A stretch of 64,000 nt of DNA from Bigelowiella natans CCMP2755 (GCA_000320545.1 ADNK01002059.1:33501-97500); one strand, 5' to 3'; shown: positions 23,301 through 37,135, counted from the stretch's first letter. Notes: generated by a model not told the origin, from the letters alone. Translations and numbers: made by a program.

Positions 23301-25699
23301 AAGAGGGGAACACGTGCAAACCTGATCCCAAGAGGTGCACAGCTCTTGATCAGCTTCAAACGCCAGCACCTGGAAGAAAGTTTGAGAGTTCAACAAGGAG
23401 GACAATTGGGCTATTCGTTTGTTGCTTGAAATTCATTCCAAACTTCTGGGACACAGCTCATCCCATCAAAGAGCTGCTCAAAGAAGGGGCTGAAGCGGAG
23501 TGGAAACAACAGCATCAGGATGCATTCACTGCCTTGAAGCAGCTTCTCAAAGAGTCGTCCTTGACCACACCTGAGTTTGCGGAAGTGAGCGTCAAGGCAC
23601 CCTTCACAGTGGACTCAGATGCGAGTGACGTTGCAGGAGCAGGCACATCATCGCAGGTGACAGAGGGGAAGGAGAGGTCAATCGCTTGATTCTCTTTCGC
23701 ATTCTCGACAGTCCAAGTGGGTTGGACCACATCGAGAAAGGAAGTGTGCACACCTTTGCGGTTGTTCGATGAGTGGGCAATGTGGCTTGGGGGCTTCCCG
23801 ATGAAGCTGAGAAAAGATTCAAGGTGTGCAATGTGGTCAGTGAAGCATGGGCAAGACAAAATGCGAGAGCCTTGGACCAGGATGAGTGCAGCTTGTGACC
23901 CCTGGATGATGGCAAAACACGAACACCGTCAGCGGGACTTGCACGTCAATCCAGACACGTTCACGTGTGAATCTGAGGAGGCCAAGACAACCAGCAAGTG
24001 CGCGGCAAGAAAGACATTGAAGACCTTGTTCCCTGACCAGCACGAAGCAGCAGGAGAGTTCCTGAAAGGATGCAAGGAGAGAAGCAAGGACAAAGACCTT
24101 GAAGTGCATCCTGCCGAGACACCAGCGGTGGAAAATGAGTGGGGATTGCCCCTCACTGAAACCACCGTTTGGGAAATCAGTGATGCAACACATGAGACCA
24201 ACTCTCCAGAGGCAAGCACCAAGACAACCGTGTCACCGGACAAAGACACCTTGAAGGAGGAGCAGCGTGGAGACTTTGCGAAGCACTTTGCGGCCTTGGA
24301 GAGTGCTGAAAGCAAAAACCACGAGTCAGCAAAGTCTCAGCATCGCATCGAAGGCGAACTGTCACACAAGATGGGATCGTTCGAAGTGGGGGGAGCGGTT
24401 CCCTTGCTGATCTGCGTTCCCAAGGAATGCACATTGCGCATGCCAGATGCCCATCACGTCGACAATTTGTCGAATCACCGCAACGCCACTGACCTGGCTG
24501 CGAGGACATTGAAGTCGCACCATTGGCCGGGACTGAACAGGGAATGCAGAACCCACGTGAAGGGGTGTCAAGTGTGCATCAGAGCCAAGACAAAGTTGAA
24601 GAAATTGCCTCACGCTCAAAACAAATGCACGTCAATGATGGATGCCATTGGCTCAGATGCCATTGGGCGTGCATCGGGCAAGAAGCACCACGTTCTTGCC
24701 TGCAGCACCTTGTCCATTGGTCACCCAGTGGCCAAAGCGACGAAGACCCTGAGTGCAAGGAAGGCAGCCGATTTCTTGCTGGACGTGGTGACGACTTGTG
24801 GTGTGCCCAAGAGGACCATTGCGGATTGGGGGACGGAGTTTGTCAATGAGATCTTTGAACACCCAGCTGACAGACTTCGTCACAGGCATGTCAAGACATC
24901 TGTGAAGAATTCACAGGGAAACAGTGACTTGGAGAGGAAGCACAGAGCACACAATGAGGGAGTGCTGTCCCAGCTGATGCAAAACGCAGGTGCGAAAGGG
25001 AATTGGGCAGACTGCCTGGAGCCCATGGTGTTTGCCATCAACACCTTGACGAACACTCGGGGATGCTCTCCGGCGATGCTTCTGTTTGGGTTCCAGCCCA
25101 AGCTGTTCCCTGACGTGGAGACAAAGCAAGTGAAGGGATCCACTGCGGAGGATCGCAAAAGATGAACGATGCAGACGTGCGATTGCGACGCACCCAAAAC
25201 GCAAGGGTGCTGTTTGCTGCCTTGCGAGACGAAGCCAAGTTCAAGGCCAATTTCACAAGAAACGCCAGTCCAAAAACGAAGTGTGCGGACTGTGGTGTGG
25301 GGGATCAAGTGTGGCTGCACCGAGAGGACAGCAGGAAGGCCAATCCCGTCACCACCAAGCATGACCTGATGAAAACAGGTCCAGTTGCAGTTGTTTCCGT
25401 CAATGGGCGGAGCAATGCTCACCGGGTGGTGGACGAGAGGACTGGGTGCTGTGCTGCCGCACATGCGAAGTGCCTCAGTCCTCTGGGACGCTTCAGAGTG
25501 TTGCCTGAGGTGGAGGACGTGAGCTCGGATGAGGAGAGTGGTGAATCCTCACCGTCTGAGTCTTCGAGTGGTGGGGGAGAAGACGAGGACGGACCTCCCG
25601 CACTGGAGGGCTGGAGGGGAAGAGGAGCAGGAGGCCGGCTCACCACGGACCTTGCATGTCGTCTTGAGTTCTTGCGAACTCAAAAGAAAGGGGGGATGA
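20336..25699 (+). CDS. Retrotransposon Gag-Pol with a CCCH-finger Gag, interrupted
   Basis: The frame runs from ATG 20336 to TGA 23687-23689, continues in the same frame to TGA 25163-25165, then in the next frame from about 25162 through the 3' LTR. Gag contains two CCCH-type zinc-finger-like motifs near 21400-21535: CKKGKECHKKH (C-x5-C-x3-H, upstream Cys present) and CRFGDGCKCRH (same spacing, expected first Cys replaced by Arg). There is no usual CCHC knuckle. Protease: VDSGSQPTSVHASV near 21830. RT: degenerate palm with THVDDV in place of YxDD near 23147. RNase H: DSDASDVAGAG near 23610. Integrase: HHVDNLSNH...CQVCIRAK zinc site, then Asp in SDAIG, Asp in ADWGTEF and Glu in DLERKH, so the DDE triad appears intact. 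Both TGA stops could stem from CGA decay or small indels. Confidence 0.82.
25682..25699 (+). promoter_or_regulatory. Polypurine tract
   Basis: AAAAGAAAGGGGGGATGA lies immediately before the 3' LTR, the position and composition expected for plus-strand priming. Confidence 0.8.
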
Positions 25700-26676
25700 T
25701 GCAGTCATGCATCATCCTGATGTGTGAACACACGTCGCGTCTGGTCATGGCGGACACAGCGTGGCGCGCACAGGCGCCCATTGTCATCACATTGGCGCCC
25801 ACATTGGCGCCTCTTTGGTTGCATTGGCGCCTGCATTGGCGCTTGTTTGGCGGCCCGTTGGTGAGGGGCGCTTGGGACGTGACCGGTCATCATTGCGACG
25901 AGCGGTTGTCGTTGCGGTCACCATCGTCATTGACATTGCGACAAGCGGTTGTCGCAATGGTCGTTGTCACGATGAGCGGTTGTCGCAATGGTGCGGAGGT
26001 GACAACTTGGTCACCGGAGGCGGTGACAAGTTGGTCACCAAAGGGGGCTGCGACAGGAGGAGCAAGTTTGTTGTCATCATCAACAAACAAGTCAACAGAG
26101 AGGGGACCAAACGGAGGGGATTGCCTCCGTTTGATCGACACAGAGGGAAGCGAACGGAGGGGATTGCCTCCGTTTGATCGACACAGAGGGAAGCGAACGG
26201 AGGGGATTGCCTCCGCATCAAATTGAGTCCAGGAGGCCCGATTGAGAGGGAAGTGAACGGAGGGGATTGCAGTTGGCAAACGGCAATCACACCTCCACAA
26301 TTGAACTGAACGGCGGTGGGCCGAAAGGAAGCAGAGGCAGAGATGCGAAGAGGACGAAGAGCAAGCAACGACCCCAGGGAGGTGTCGGTGCGAGGCAGGG
26401 AGAGGCAAGACAGCGTCGAGAGGGTGTTGCCCAATCGGGTGGTGTTTCAGACGGAGTTCTGGCATTCGCAATTGTTGAGACTGGGCAGGAATCACACCGG
26501 CGACGGCGCCGGTGAATGCTCAGATGATCCTGCATCCTCAGTGTCAATGGGGATTGACACTGGTGCCAATTGTTTGATGTTCAATGGTGTTCATCAAAGG
26601 TTCACATTTTCCGTTGATTGTTCCGACATTGCGCGACGTGTTGCGGGCGCAAGCGCGGCGCAGAGGGACAATTGCA
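25700..26676 (+). repeat. 3' LTR, 977 bp
   Basis: Direct repeat of 19378-20310. It is longer because it has an additional roughly 40-bp TTTGATCG...AGCGAACGGAGGGGATTGCCTCCG unit. Most single-base differences from the 5' LTR are transitions at CG/TG/CA dinucleotides. Confidence 0.92.
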
Positions 26677-26681
26677 ACACG

Positions 26682-27300
26682 TGCACCCAGAACGTGCACA
26701 TGTTCATGATTGCGTGCGTGTCAAAACACAGATGTTGCATGACACACATGAATTTAGCCACACATGTCTCCGAGAACACACGTGTTTCAGACCCGGTGCG
26801 CTCTGTGGCCTCATCAGTCACAGGGCCACAATAAACACATGTGCACTTGGTTTCTTGCCTACTCTTGTGCCCCACCCACACCCAACAAAATTTTTGAGTG
26901 CACATGCTAGCTAGCTAGCATGGATGGCCATTCACATCAACTCCACGTGCATCAGCAATGAAATGCATGCACATGTGCCATGCTAGCATGCATGCTAGCA
27001 TGGCAGTCTAACAGTGCAGAGTGCACATGTGAACCATGCATGTGCACTCATGCAACATGCTTGTGCCACACAAGACCCAACACAGCAGTGGTGATGGGTG
27101 CCATGCAAGTCAAGAGACACGTGTGCACTTGTGCACATTTGGTCTCTTGCGCCATGAGAGAGGTTGGAAGGAGACAAAGCTGTTTGAATCTTTTCATGCA
27201 CATCGTCATGTCCATATGTTCCTTCATCATGTGGAAATGACATGCAAACTACAGTTTTAATTACTTTGCGCATCAGGACGATTGATTGACAATGATCAGA
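26682..27300. other. Intergenic, palindrome-rich, no gene seen
   Basis: Contains two perfect palindromes, 26903-26922 (20 bp) and 26976-27005 (30 bp), built from CATGCTAGC words. No coding exon is supported. Confidence 0.6.
26976..27005. repeat. 30-bp perfect palindrome
   Basis: Half-site TGCCATGCTAGCATG is followed at once by its exact reverse complement. A related 20-bp palindrome lies 54 bp upstream at 26903-26922. Confidence 0.9.
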
Positions 27301-28666
27301 TCATTCTTGTGGCCTCAACCCCTCAAAGGGTGTGAGACCGTGCTTGTTAGTTAGTGAATCATCAGCTCCTTTTGAAGCAAGGTATTTTGCCAAATCTTGA
27401 TGCTCGTTTGCAAACAGATAATGAAGAGGAGTTTGACCATCATTCTGTAAAAATGGCATAATAAACAACTGGTGACTTGTTGTATTAGATGCAGTCGTAA
27501 AAATCATGATTTACGAATAAATTTTGAAACGCTAAGTATGGTTGGGAATAAAAAATTATTTGAAATACGCACGTTTTTTGCATTGATGTTTGCATCGAAG
27601 CGAAGACAATGCTTAATGATTTTCTTGCTTCCAATTTGACAAGCGATGTGCAAGATAGTATTTCCTTTCCCATCTGCTTCATCAGCTTTCATAATCCCAT
27701 TCTTGAACGCATTCTTGATCGTCGATGCTTCATTATTTACAGCTGCTTTGAAAAGGACTTCAATTTGTTTTGCTTTGCCTGTGCTATTATTCTTTTGAAT
27801 CTGAAAAAGAAGAGAAAAGAGATGATTGTTTTTTCCTTTCATGTGAACATATTATGACACAAATATTGCCTTAAAAATGAGATGAATAGTGTGGATGGTC
27901 AGTTCAGACAGGAAAAATCTTGATACTACAGAGATGATAATAATAATAATAATAAATATGTGTGCGATGTTAATATATTGGCAATATCAAAACGTTCCCT
28001 GTCTTTATATTGCTAGAAGTATGATTCTCATATAATATTTGTTCTTATGAAAATCATTATTGGTTCAGAGAAGAGACCATTTCCATCTATTCTCCATCTG
28101 CTTCTAAAATTTATTCCCCTCGATGACATCATTTATGTTATAGAGATGATTTGATATATAACTAACCTTGATTGAAGCATTGATTTTATTTAATTTCATG
28201 TCTTTTTCTTTTGATGTGCTTGATATGTCTGCAGATGCCAACTCATCATTATGACCTTCTTTTTTATCATTATCTTGACCACGTGCGGCTTTATTTTCCT
28301 CTGCAATTAATTCATTCTCACCAGTTTGCTTTGGACGTTGCTGGTGGTGGTGGTGGTCTTTGCCCTCCTTCTTTCTCTTTCCTTTCAAAATTTGCTTTCG
28401 AAGCAAATCGTTAGATATCTTCCTATTTGGGGGTTCAAGTCCCTCGTAGGGCGTGAATCCGTACTTATTAATAATTGTATCCTGTGCCCCATGTTTTTTT
28501 AGCAAAGCAGTGAGATTCCTATTATGCTTATGGCATGAGAAATGCATAGGAGTTTGGCCATCCACCTGCAGCACATAAATACATTCTCGCATCATACACT
28601 CTGTCCACCTACACATAAATACATTCTCACATGCACCCTGTATACATGCAGATAATAAAACCAGTT

Positions 28667-28702
<36 letters not shown>

Positions 28703-29599
28703 ACTTACATAGATAACACAATCTTAAATTGATAGATAAATACATGCATACGATTGTCGTCACCACACACTCATTCATTCATTAGTATGATGAGTATTTG
28801 ATTAAAGACATTATCTCATTCCCTCACACATGTATTAGAAATCATTGTTTTACATACATTTTGGCCATTTATGAAGCAGCCAGCTTTAATGCATATTTTG
28901 GCCGCTTTTGTGTCTCCAAGTTGACATGCAAGATGTAAACAGGAGTTTTTATTTTCATCGGTCATTGAGTTTGGATTATTCGTCGCATCTTGCAGCAATC
29001 GCCTGGCTTCTCCATATCGATTTTCTTTTAAAAATCGGAATAGTTCTTGTTGTCTTAGAGCAGCCCCATCTTTGCTCTCCAAACCTTGCTTCGGAATCAA
29101 CCCATTGTCATTTTTAATGCTATCCTTAGCTCCTTTTTTTATCAAATATTTTGCAAGATCGGTGCTACCATAATGGTAGAGTATGTGAAGTGGGGTGCTT
29201 TTGGTATTCTGTTGTACAAATCAATCAATTGTAGGCATAATGCCAGGAAGAAGAGGAAAGAACACAATATATACTAAGTCAAATATAGAAGAAGAATAGA
29301 TGATAAACTAACACACACTTAAAGCAATGATGATGATTTAAAGTACATCATCAGACATTTTAGATGCTGCTTAAAATACATGTAATGTCACGTACGTTCT
29401 GTGCATTGACGTTTGCGTGGTTTCGAAGACAAGTTTTAACAATCTTTTTATTTCCTAAAATTACAAGATGAAGTTGAACATAGATGATGAATCACGAGAG
29501 AAGTCCATCAATAACAACACGTTAAAATAAAGACAGCGGTCATCCTTTCCTCCCCTTAGTCCTCCTGATCACGATTCCCTTTTGATTTCCTTTATGGTG

Positions 29600-29632
<33 letters not shown>

Positions 29633-30099
29633 TTCCACTACTACTACGACTACCTGTTGTGCATGCAATATGCAAGCATGTATTTCCATCTTTATCCTTA
29701 ATATCTGCAGCTACTTCAGTATATCCGCCAGCTTTGCTGTCTTTTGCGATGACTTCAGTTATTTTACTAGCAAATATCTCAGAAACCTTCTGGAAGTGCA
29801 GCTCCCTGATAGCATTGTGTAGTTCTACCTGCATCCTCTCTGCTTCCGTCAATTTTGTTTTCTCTTCTTTCTTTTCTTCATTTTTGCCACCGTCATCTTG
29901 ATCATCTTCCTTTCTTAACAAGTTAACAACCAATTCGTTGTCTTTTCGCAAAATCATTCTATACATATCCAAGAAGGCCTCAAACGTTTCTGCGCTTGGA
30001 GCTCCGTGCTAATTAATTGATATATCAACCCACGCCGCAATGAAGTGAAATGCTATTGTCACTTCCACATCATTATTTCAATTATATATAAAAAAAAGA

Positions 30100-30133
<34 letters not shown>

Positions 30134-30939
30134 GCCCCTGCACGTATCTTTTCGGATATATTGATTATATGATATAGGGTTATTATACCATTGCATTCAT
30201 CTTTTCGAACATATTGTTCCATTCCTTCATAGACAGCTGGTGATCCTTACAGAGGAGGAGTAGCATCGAGAAGCATTATGAAGAAGAAGAAGAAGAAGAA
30301 GAAGAAGAAGAGAAAGAGGAGGAGGAGGAAGATGATCAAGCACCAGCAAAAATCCAACACGTTGAAATAATATATTGGCGTTTGATTATACACAACAAAC
30401 AGAAGACAATGAAAAACATCATCATCTACTACATACACTACAGCGGTCGGTAAGTACATGAATGATGACTCTTACGCAATGAAAGGATGACGATTATAAA
30501 CGAAGATATGATGATGATGATGATAATGATGACGTGCATATCTGACCTCATCTGAATCCCCAAATATTAGAAGTTTCTCAAGCATCTTTCCTTTTGTTGA
30601 CATTTTTTGTACTCGATTTATCTAGTAAACAATTAGTTAAGCCAACCAAAAAATAAGAAATCATCATCATCGTGGGACATATAAATCCATCATTTGTTCT
30701 CCTAAGTTAGTTAGTTAAGTAGTCGCATCATCCTCCTTGGCTACTACTAATTCTCAGCTACAACAACTATTCTGTGACTTCTGCTGCATCATTGTCTATT
30801 AATTTTACTTGCACTCGGTCATTCACCAGCATATAATATATTGTATTATACTACATGATGCCAATGGTCATCAGCATATAATGTATCGTAATATACTACA
30901 TGCCAATGGTGCTCGATATCGTCATTATTACCACACACA

Positions 30940-30975
<36 letters not shown>

Positions 30976-31083
30976 TATAAACCTCTTCTGATTTTATGAA
31001 GCCGTTTTTGTCTTTATCAAGCATCCGGAACAGCTTGGGCCAGAGCTGCTGCAGTCGAACTAAACAACATCAATAGTTATTAC

Positions 31084-31118
<35 letters not shown>

Positions 31119-31694
31119 TGATGATGATAATAATAGCGAATGTAAGAATACAACGGTAATCGTAACAACATCTAATTGATTCGATGATGAAGACAGTGGA
31201 AGAACATGAAACAAATGGTGGCAAATGAGTGGTGGTTTTCGTGTAGACAGCTATGGATATTGTAGTAGTACACTATTATGTATTAGTAGCAAATCAAATG
31301 CAATATGACTAAGAAATATAAAAAAAAGACAAAAAAATACAGCACTAGTAATGATCATCAATCGAACACTATGTTGTTGTTACTATTATTATTATCATTA
31401 TTATTATTATTGTTGTTATTATGGTCACCATTGTTCTGCCTGTATTATTACCTGAATAGTTTCCTTCATCTTCATCATCGTCTTCCTCTTTGTCGGCGGT
31501 GTAGAACTCATCATCGTGCACAATCCCAACATCTTCATTTGGTTTTAACGCGTCACCAGATATGCTGTTATACATGCGTAGATATGCTAAATACTGCTTC
31601 TTGTCAGGAGACTTATCCTGTTATTATTATATTTTATATTATATATAACTGAATGAATACCTTATCATAAAGGCGATTTGGGTATTAAGTTCGT

Positions 31695-31736
<42 letters not shown>

Positions 31737-32271
31737 ACATACACACACATAAATTTTATGCGGCTGCTAAGATACGCTACTAATCTCGTCACCACCATCC
31801 ATGATCATCACCATCATCATCTGATCTTCTACATCTCATCTAATGTATCACTTTCACCACATCCTGGAACATTTTATTCCATTCCTGACGTGATACTTTG
31901 TTGTCCTGTTTATATATTATAACAACTTCGTCAATGTATTGCGCCCCTCCCTCCTCGTCGTCATGATCATCGTCATCATCATTAATAGAATATGTGTATT
32001 ATGAGGAGGAGGAGGAGAAGGAAGAGGAGTAACAGCAGCAGCATTAGCTGTACAAATCGCGTCTAGTAGTAGTGGGAGGAGGAAGAGGATTGAGAGGAGG
32101 AAGGTGAGAGCATACAGTAGTAGTAGTAGTAGTAGTAGTAGTACCTGGTTGGAATCTGACATTTCTATCATCATTATAAGTGCTCGAGCATCATCAAACT
32201 TCTCCTTTATTTTCATAATTTCCATCGATTCAATGTAGCCTATAATGTATGGTGATAATAACAATATTGAG

Positions 32272-32302
<31 letters not shown>

Positions 32303-32744
32303 CAAGTATCAGCAACTTTGAGGAGTGGAAAGGGGTGAAATAACAATCTTGGAACACTTGATTATTATCATTATAATTACATACACGTAAACGCACATAT
32401 AATAATAACAATAATAATAATAATAACTATAATATCCTGCTTGCAGTTGCGTCCACTCAAAGAGAACGAAGCAAATGTTACAATATGACTAACTTGGACG
32501 ACGACAGTAATAATGACTTCGAGGAGGAGGAGGAGGAGAGGTCAGAAAGAGGTGATATTCTGCGTATGTTGTACAAGCTCTCTCTCTCTCTCTTTCTAAA
32601 GCACACACATACACACATGGCAGCTATGTAAATTGTTTTGTAGTATGAACCGCTTCGATCGTTATCAAAGAATCGGAATATTCTGCTCCATAATCCTTGC
32701 ATGCGGTCTAATGATGATAAATGATGTGTATTATTACAGAAACA

Positions 32745-32780
<36 letters not shown>

Positions 32781-33034
32781 CTGATGACAATCGTGAGAGG
32801 ATGGTAATAATAATAGCTGCAAAGTGCTTTATAGACAACTAGTTACTATTACCTGAATAAACGTAATTATCATCATGTATATATAGATTAGACATGTATT
32901 ACTTAGAATCATAGCAAGAGGAATACAGCTACTACTACTACTACAACTACCTACCTACCTACCTACTACACAAAGAGCACATCAAAGTTGTGTGTAACAA
33001 CAACACAGTATGCTGCATGTATGTTATATGTATA

Positions 33035-33079
<45 letters not shown>

Positions 33080-35524
33080 TCTCTTCTACCAATATTTACC
33101 AACCGTGATACATCTTTTCCTCGTCCCCAACTTCATCATCATCATCATCATCATCGTCATTTCTTTGTTGTTGCGCCGGTAACTGTTTGCCATCATCGTG
33201 TGGTCAAGTCAATAGATTTCAATAACATTAACCAACAACATCAACGACGGCTTCTTATCATCCATACACGTAAATCGTCAAGCGTAATGTTATCATCGCC
33301 CCCACAAATTATATTACAGGATTTCTTTAAAATCATGATGATAGAAATGAAAAGTACTAGGATATTGATTAGCAGCAGGAGGAGGAGGAGGGAGATATTG
33401 ATCATCTATCTACGTTGTTATTAGGCATTAGTAGTACTTTAGCTACTGCTTTCATGATATTCTTATACATTTCCAACGATGCCTCGAAAGACTCCTTGGA
33501 AGGAAGTCCTTGCTGTTTATGGACAACAACGAGTAGTAAACACATGATGATGATCGCATTCATTCTAGGGTTAGAAGTTGTAGTTGCAGTAGTAGCAGCA
33601 GCAGCAGTACTGTTGTTGTTGTTGTTGTTATTGTTGTTATTATTGTTGTTTTTAGGAGCTGCAAGAAACGCCCTGTTAGTAGGGTACAGCATTTCAATTA
33701 AGGAAAAAATGATATCATCCCTGAAATGTAGACGGTTCATCGTTATCATCATCATCATCATCATTATCATCATCATCATTATCATCATCATCATCATCAT
33801 CATCATTTTATTATCATTATTATTACTTTTCATACTGTGACTACTACTTTTAGGAATATCATTCTAATAATCTACTATATAATCTTAGTCAAATAGTAGA
33901 CAACAACAACATCAACTAATACCACTACTGCTGCAACTACCTTTTCCACTACACACTCTAACATTTTCATCCACTCTAACTTTGTGATTTTGTCATCCTT
34001 TTTTGAAGCAAAACAAAAAGGAGGAGGAGAAGGAATAATAATAATAATAATGATAATAATAATGAGTTTTTGTTTAAAATTGTTGATCCACTAAATTCCA
34101 CTTTCTTCTTTAATTTTTTCCTTGTTCTCCTCTCTTCATCATGTATTATCGATAACGTCATACTATCACCACATATCTACTACCTTATTCTCATCCGACA
34201 TCTCCATCAACTTAAACATCTTGCCCACTTTCTTGTCGCATTTTTCCGCGACTTTCATCATCTGTAGCATGTTTTGGGCGTGAAATTAGGCTAGAAACAA
34301 TAATAACTGTAATTAACATTGATAATGATGATAATGATGATCGATGATCATCAACCATGTGAGTTGCAAGCACTACCAACAACAACAAGCAGTAGTAGTA
34401 CCTCTTCGTAGTCCACAAAATCATCACTATCCTGATTGACGGCATCCCAAATTCGAGGCCAAATCCCATACAATCGTTCTGAATAACACCGTTGTTATAT
34501 ATAATTACGATGCGTTTCATTTCGACGACAACAAATAAACGACTTACTACGTGCATCATCATCATCATCATCATATACAATTATCATGTATGGCTGTGGT
34601 ACATCAGTGATGCTAGTAATTGTAGTAATGCTGCTATGGACAAACCGAGGTATGCTTCTCTGTCGTCGTCATCATCATCATCATCCGAAATATTATCTGC
34701 AGCTGATTTAATGCTATTTCTAAACACGGTCTTGTACATATCCAGACACTTGTTGTACGTGCTCTCGTTGGGACTTCCAAACTAATTTAATAATAATAAT
34801 AATAATAACAAATAATAATATGATCAATGACCAAACTAATAATAGCAGTATTTTGAAAACAATGTAACCATCATAGAGCACCGATTAGTTGTCAGGAATT
34901 ATTATCGATGTGAAATATGTATCAAAAAATGGTATAACAACAGCCCCTTTACTACGAACTCGACATAACTCATTGACGTTGGATGAAAGTGTCTCATGAT
35001 GTCATTATTATCACTACTGCCTCTTGCACAATCATCATAATATTAGTGCTAAAAGTGGTAGTGGTAGTGATAGCAATTTGCTATCATAACCCTAGAATCC
35101 TTTTCTTCTTCCTCCTCCTCCTACTACTACTATTACTACGTATGCTACTACTTCTTATTACTTGTGCTATCATGTCGTCAAACATTAATGCCCACTCCCT
35201 CGAAGTAACCTTCCCATCCTAACATTATTATTATTAATAATAATTATAATAATAATACAATAACAGTAACAATAATGATAACCATAATAACTTTACCATA
35301 ATACGTACGCTCGATCGTTGGATGCATCTTCTTCTTCTTCTTCTTCTTCTTCTTCTTCTATACGCTACTGCTACTACTACTATTCTTAGTGGGTTGTTGA
35401 TGTATGTAAGAAGTTCTTCATAGTACCTCATCAGTGTTGGACTTTTTCATTATATTAACCAGAAACCCCACATTGCATTGCCTTTGAACGTCCTCAATCT
35501 GACAGCAGAACCATACATCATAGC

Positions 35525-35555
<31 letters not shown>

Positions 35556-37135
35556 ATGTCCGATTGTTGTTATAGTAATCATCATCATCATCTTTTTCTT
35601 CTTCTTCTTCTTCTTCTCCTCTCTGCTGGCTGCTATCCATGAGCGACCGGATAGTTATTATTATGGGTAGTGGGGGAGGGAGAGAGAGAGAGAGAGATAT
35701 GATTATGATGCTACTGAAGAAGTAATTCCCCTTACCAAAAGTAGACAATGTAGTTTGGATAACGATGTTGATGGAAATAATTGCGACAACAAACAATGAT
35801 GACGATGGTGATAATGATGATGATGATGGTGGTGGTGATGAGGATAATATGAGGATAGTAGATAAAGTAATAACAAATGCTAAATGTGAATTATAATAGT
35901 AAGTGTTCAAAATGTATTTAATAGGTAGTAGCAGGTCCTCAGTAACATGATGTTTGAAAATCTCTCCTCTCTTTATCGATCGGGATACTACTACTACTTA
36001 GTAGTTTTTTTATATAATATATACACACTTTGGTTGCAGAAGGAGAAAGTACTATCGTTTGGGTGCTAGATAGCTATCATGGGAACTGCTTTCTATGGGT
36101 TGTATTATCTTTTTATTCTTTTGGAAGACCTACTACGACTACTGCTTACACTTATTGTTATTGTCACAGTCAATAACATCTCACCTCGGTAGTCTCCACA
36201 GTACCATTTTTGTCCTGATCAAAAGCTTTAAATATCTTAGGCCAAAGCTTTCTCATGCAGTCTGATGGTGGTGGGAGAAACATCAGTAGTTTCAAATGGT
36301 GTGGAAGTCATCATGACGACGAATTCGGGTCGTCGCATTGTGGAATGAAAGAGTTTTTAATATTTGAGAATGTACCAAGATAATCTTTTTCCTGAATGCG
36401 TTCGCCCCCACCCTGTATAAAGTATCAACAATTAACATTCTAGCAGCAGCATCTGCTAACCGAGTAGTAAAGTACAAGTTTATTATAAATCCTTCTTTGG
36501 AACAACCAACCTTTGAGTTAAGTAATTTCTTCTTTGCTCGAGTTTCCCCTTAAATAACGACGTCATAACAAATCAGATTTTTCCCTTTGAAAATGGCAAA
36601 ATTCACTAGTACAGCAGCAGTAGGAGCTAATATAATGACCATCACCATAATTATTATCTCTAATCTAAAAGAAGAGAAAAGAGGAAATACCTTTAATTGC
36701 CTTGAGCATTTTCTCGTAGGCTTCAAGCATCGAATAGGAAGGTTTCTTAGCTTTCAATATTTTATCGAGTAGATCCAACCATTCCGATTTGGATATGAGC
36801 TCATCCTGTATTATTATTATCATTAGTATTAGTAAATTTTGGAGAGGGATTAGAATGGTGTTTGTATAATAATACGCTTCACAACAAAGTACCTCGTTAC
36901 TATCTGATGTCTCGAGCATCCATACTATTGTCGCTACTTCTGGATGTTCTTCTTTTAGCTTTGATATCTACGAGGATATTGTTGTGAAGATTGATTAACA
37001 ATGACAGAGATTATATGGTTATGACATATAAGACTAAAAAAACCTTGCAAGCGAGAAAAATGTGGATGGCAAAGGCGGCACAAAATCAATGGTGGTAACA
37101 AAATATACGATGAGAATAGTACACATCCCACGTAT

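Larger units (their letters stand above)
19373..26681 (+). mobile_element. Complete LTR retrotransposon (Ty3/Gypsy-like order) with 5-bp target duplication
   Basis: The element spans 19378-26676. ACACG occurs at 19373-19377 and again at 26677-26681, a 5-bp target-site duplication. Both LTRs begin TG and end ACAATTGCA. A primer-binding-site-like TGGCAGCGGCG follows the 5' LTR directly, and a purine tract AAAAGAAAGGGGGGATGA precedes the 3' LTR. Gag, protease, RT, RNase H and integrase signatures lie between, in the Ty3/Gypsy order. The BEL/Pao group shares this order, so the superfamily call rests on the integrase and RT look. One in-frame stop and one frameshift make this copy probably inactive. 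Confidence 0.92.

Noticed and set aside
25140-25175. Programmed termination-reinitiation at ATGA between two pol frames
   Set aside because: It falls within the integrase C-terminal region and the element has another stop. A decay mutation or indel is simpler. Kept as a test among the findings.
28672-28700. CRISPR-like or telomeric arrays among the many short repeats
   Set aside because: All are simple dinucleotide or trinucleotide runs with no spacers and no telomere unit.
36378-36414. An additional mini-exon (reading GWGRTHSGKRLS) in the EF-hand/ankyrin gene
   Set aside because: Including it breaks phase with exon 36261-36185, and no other module has an exon there.
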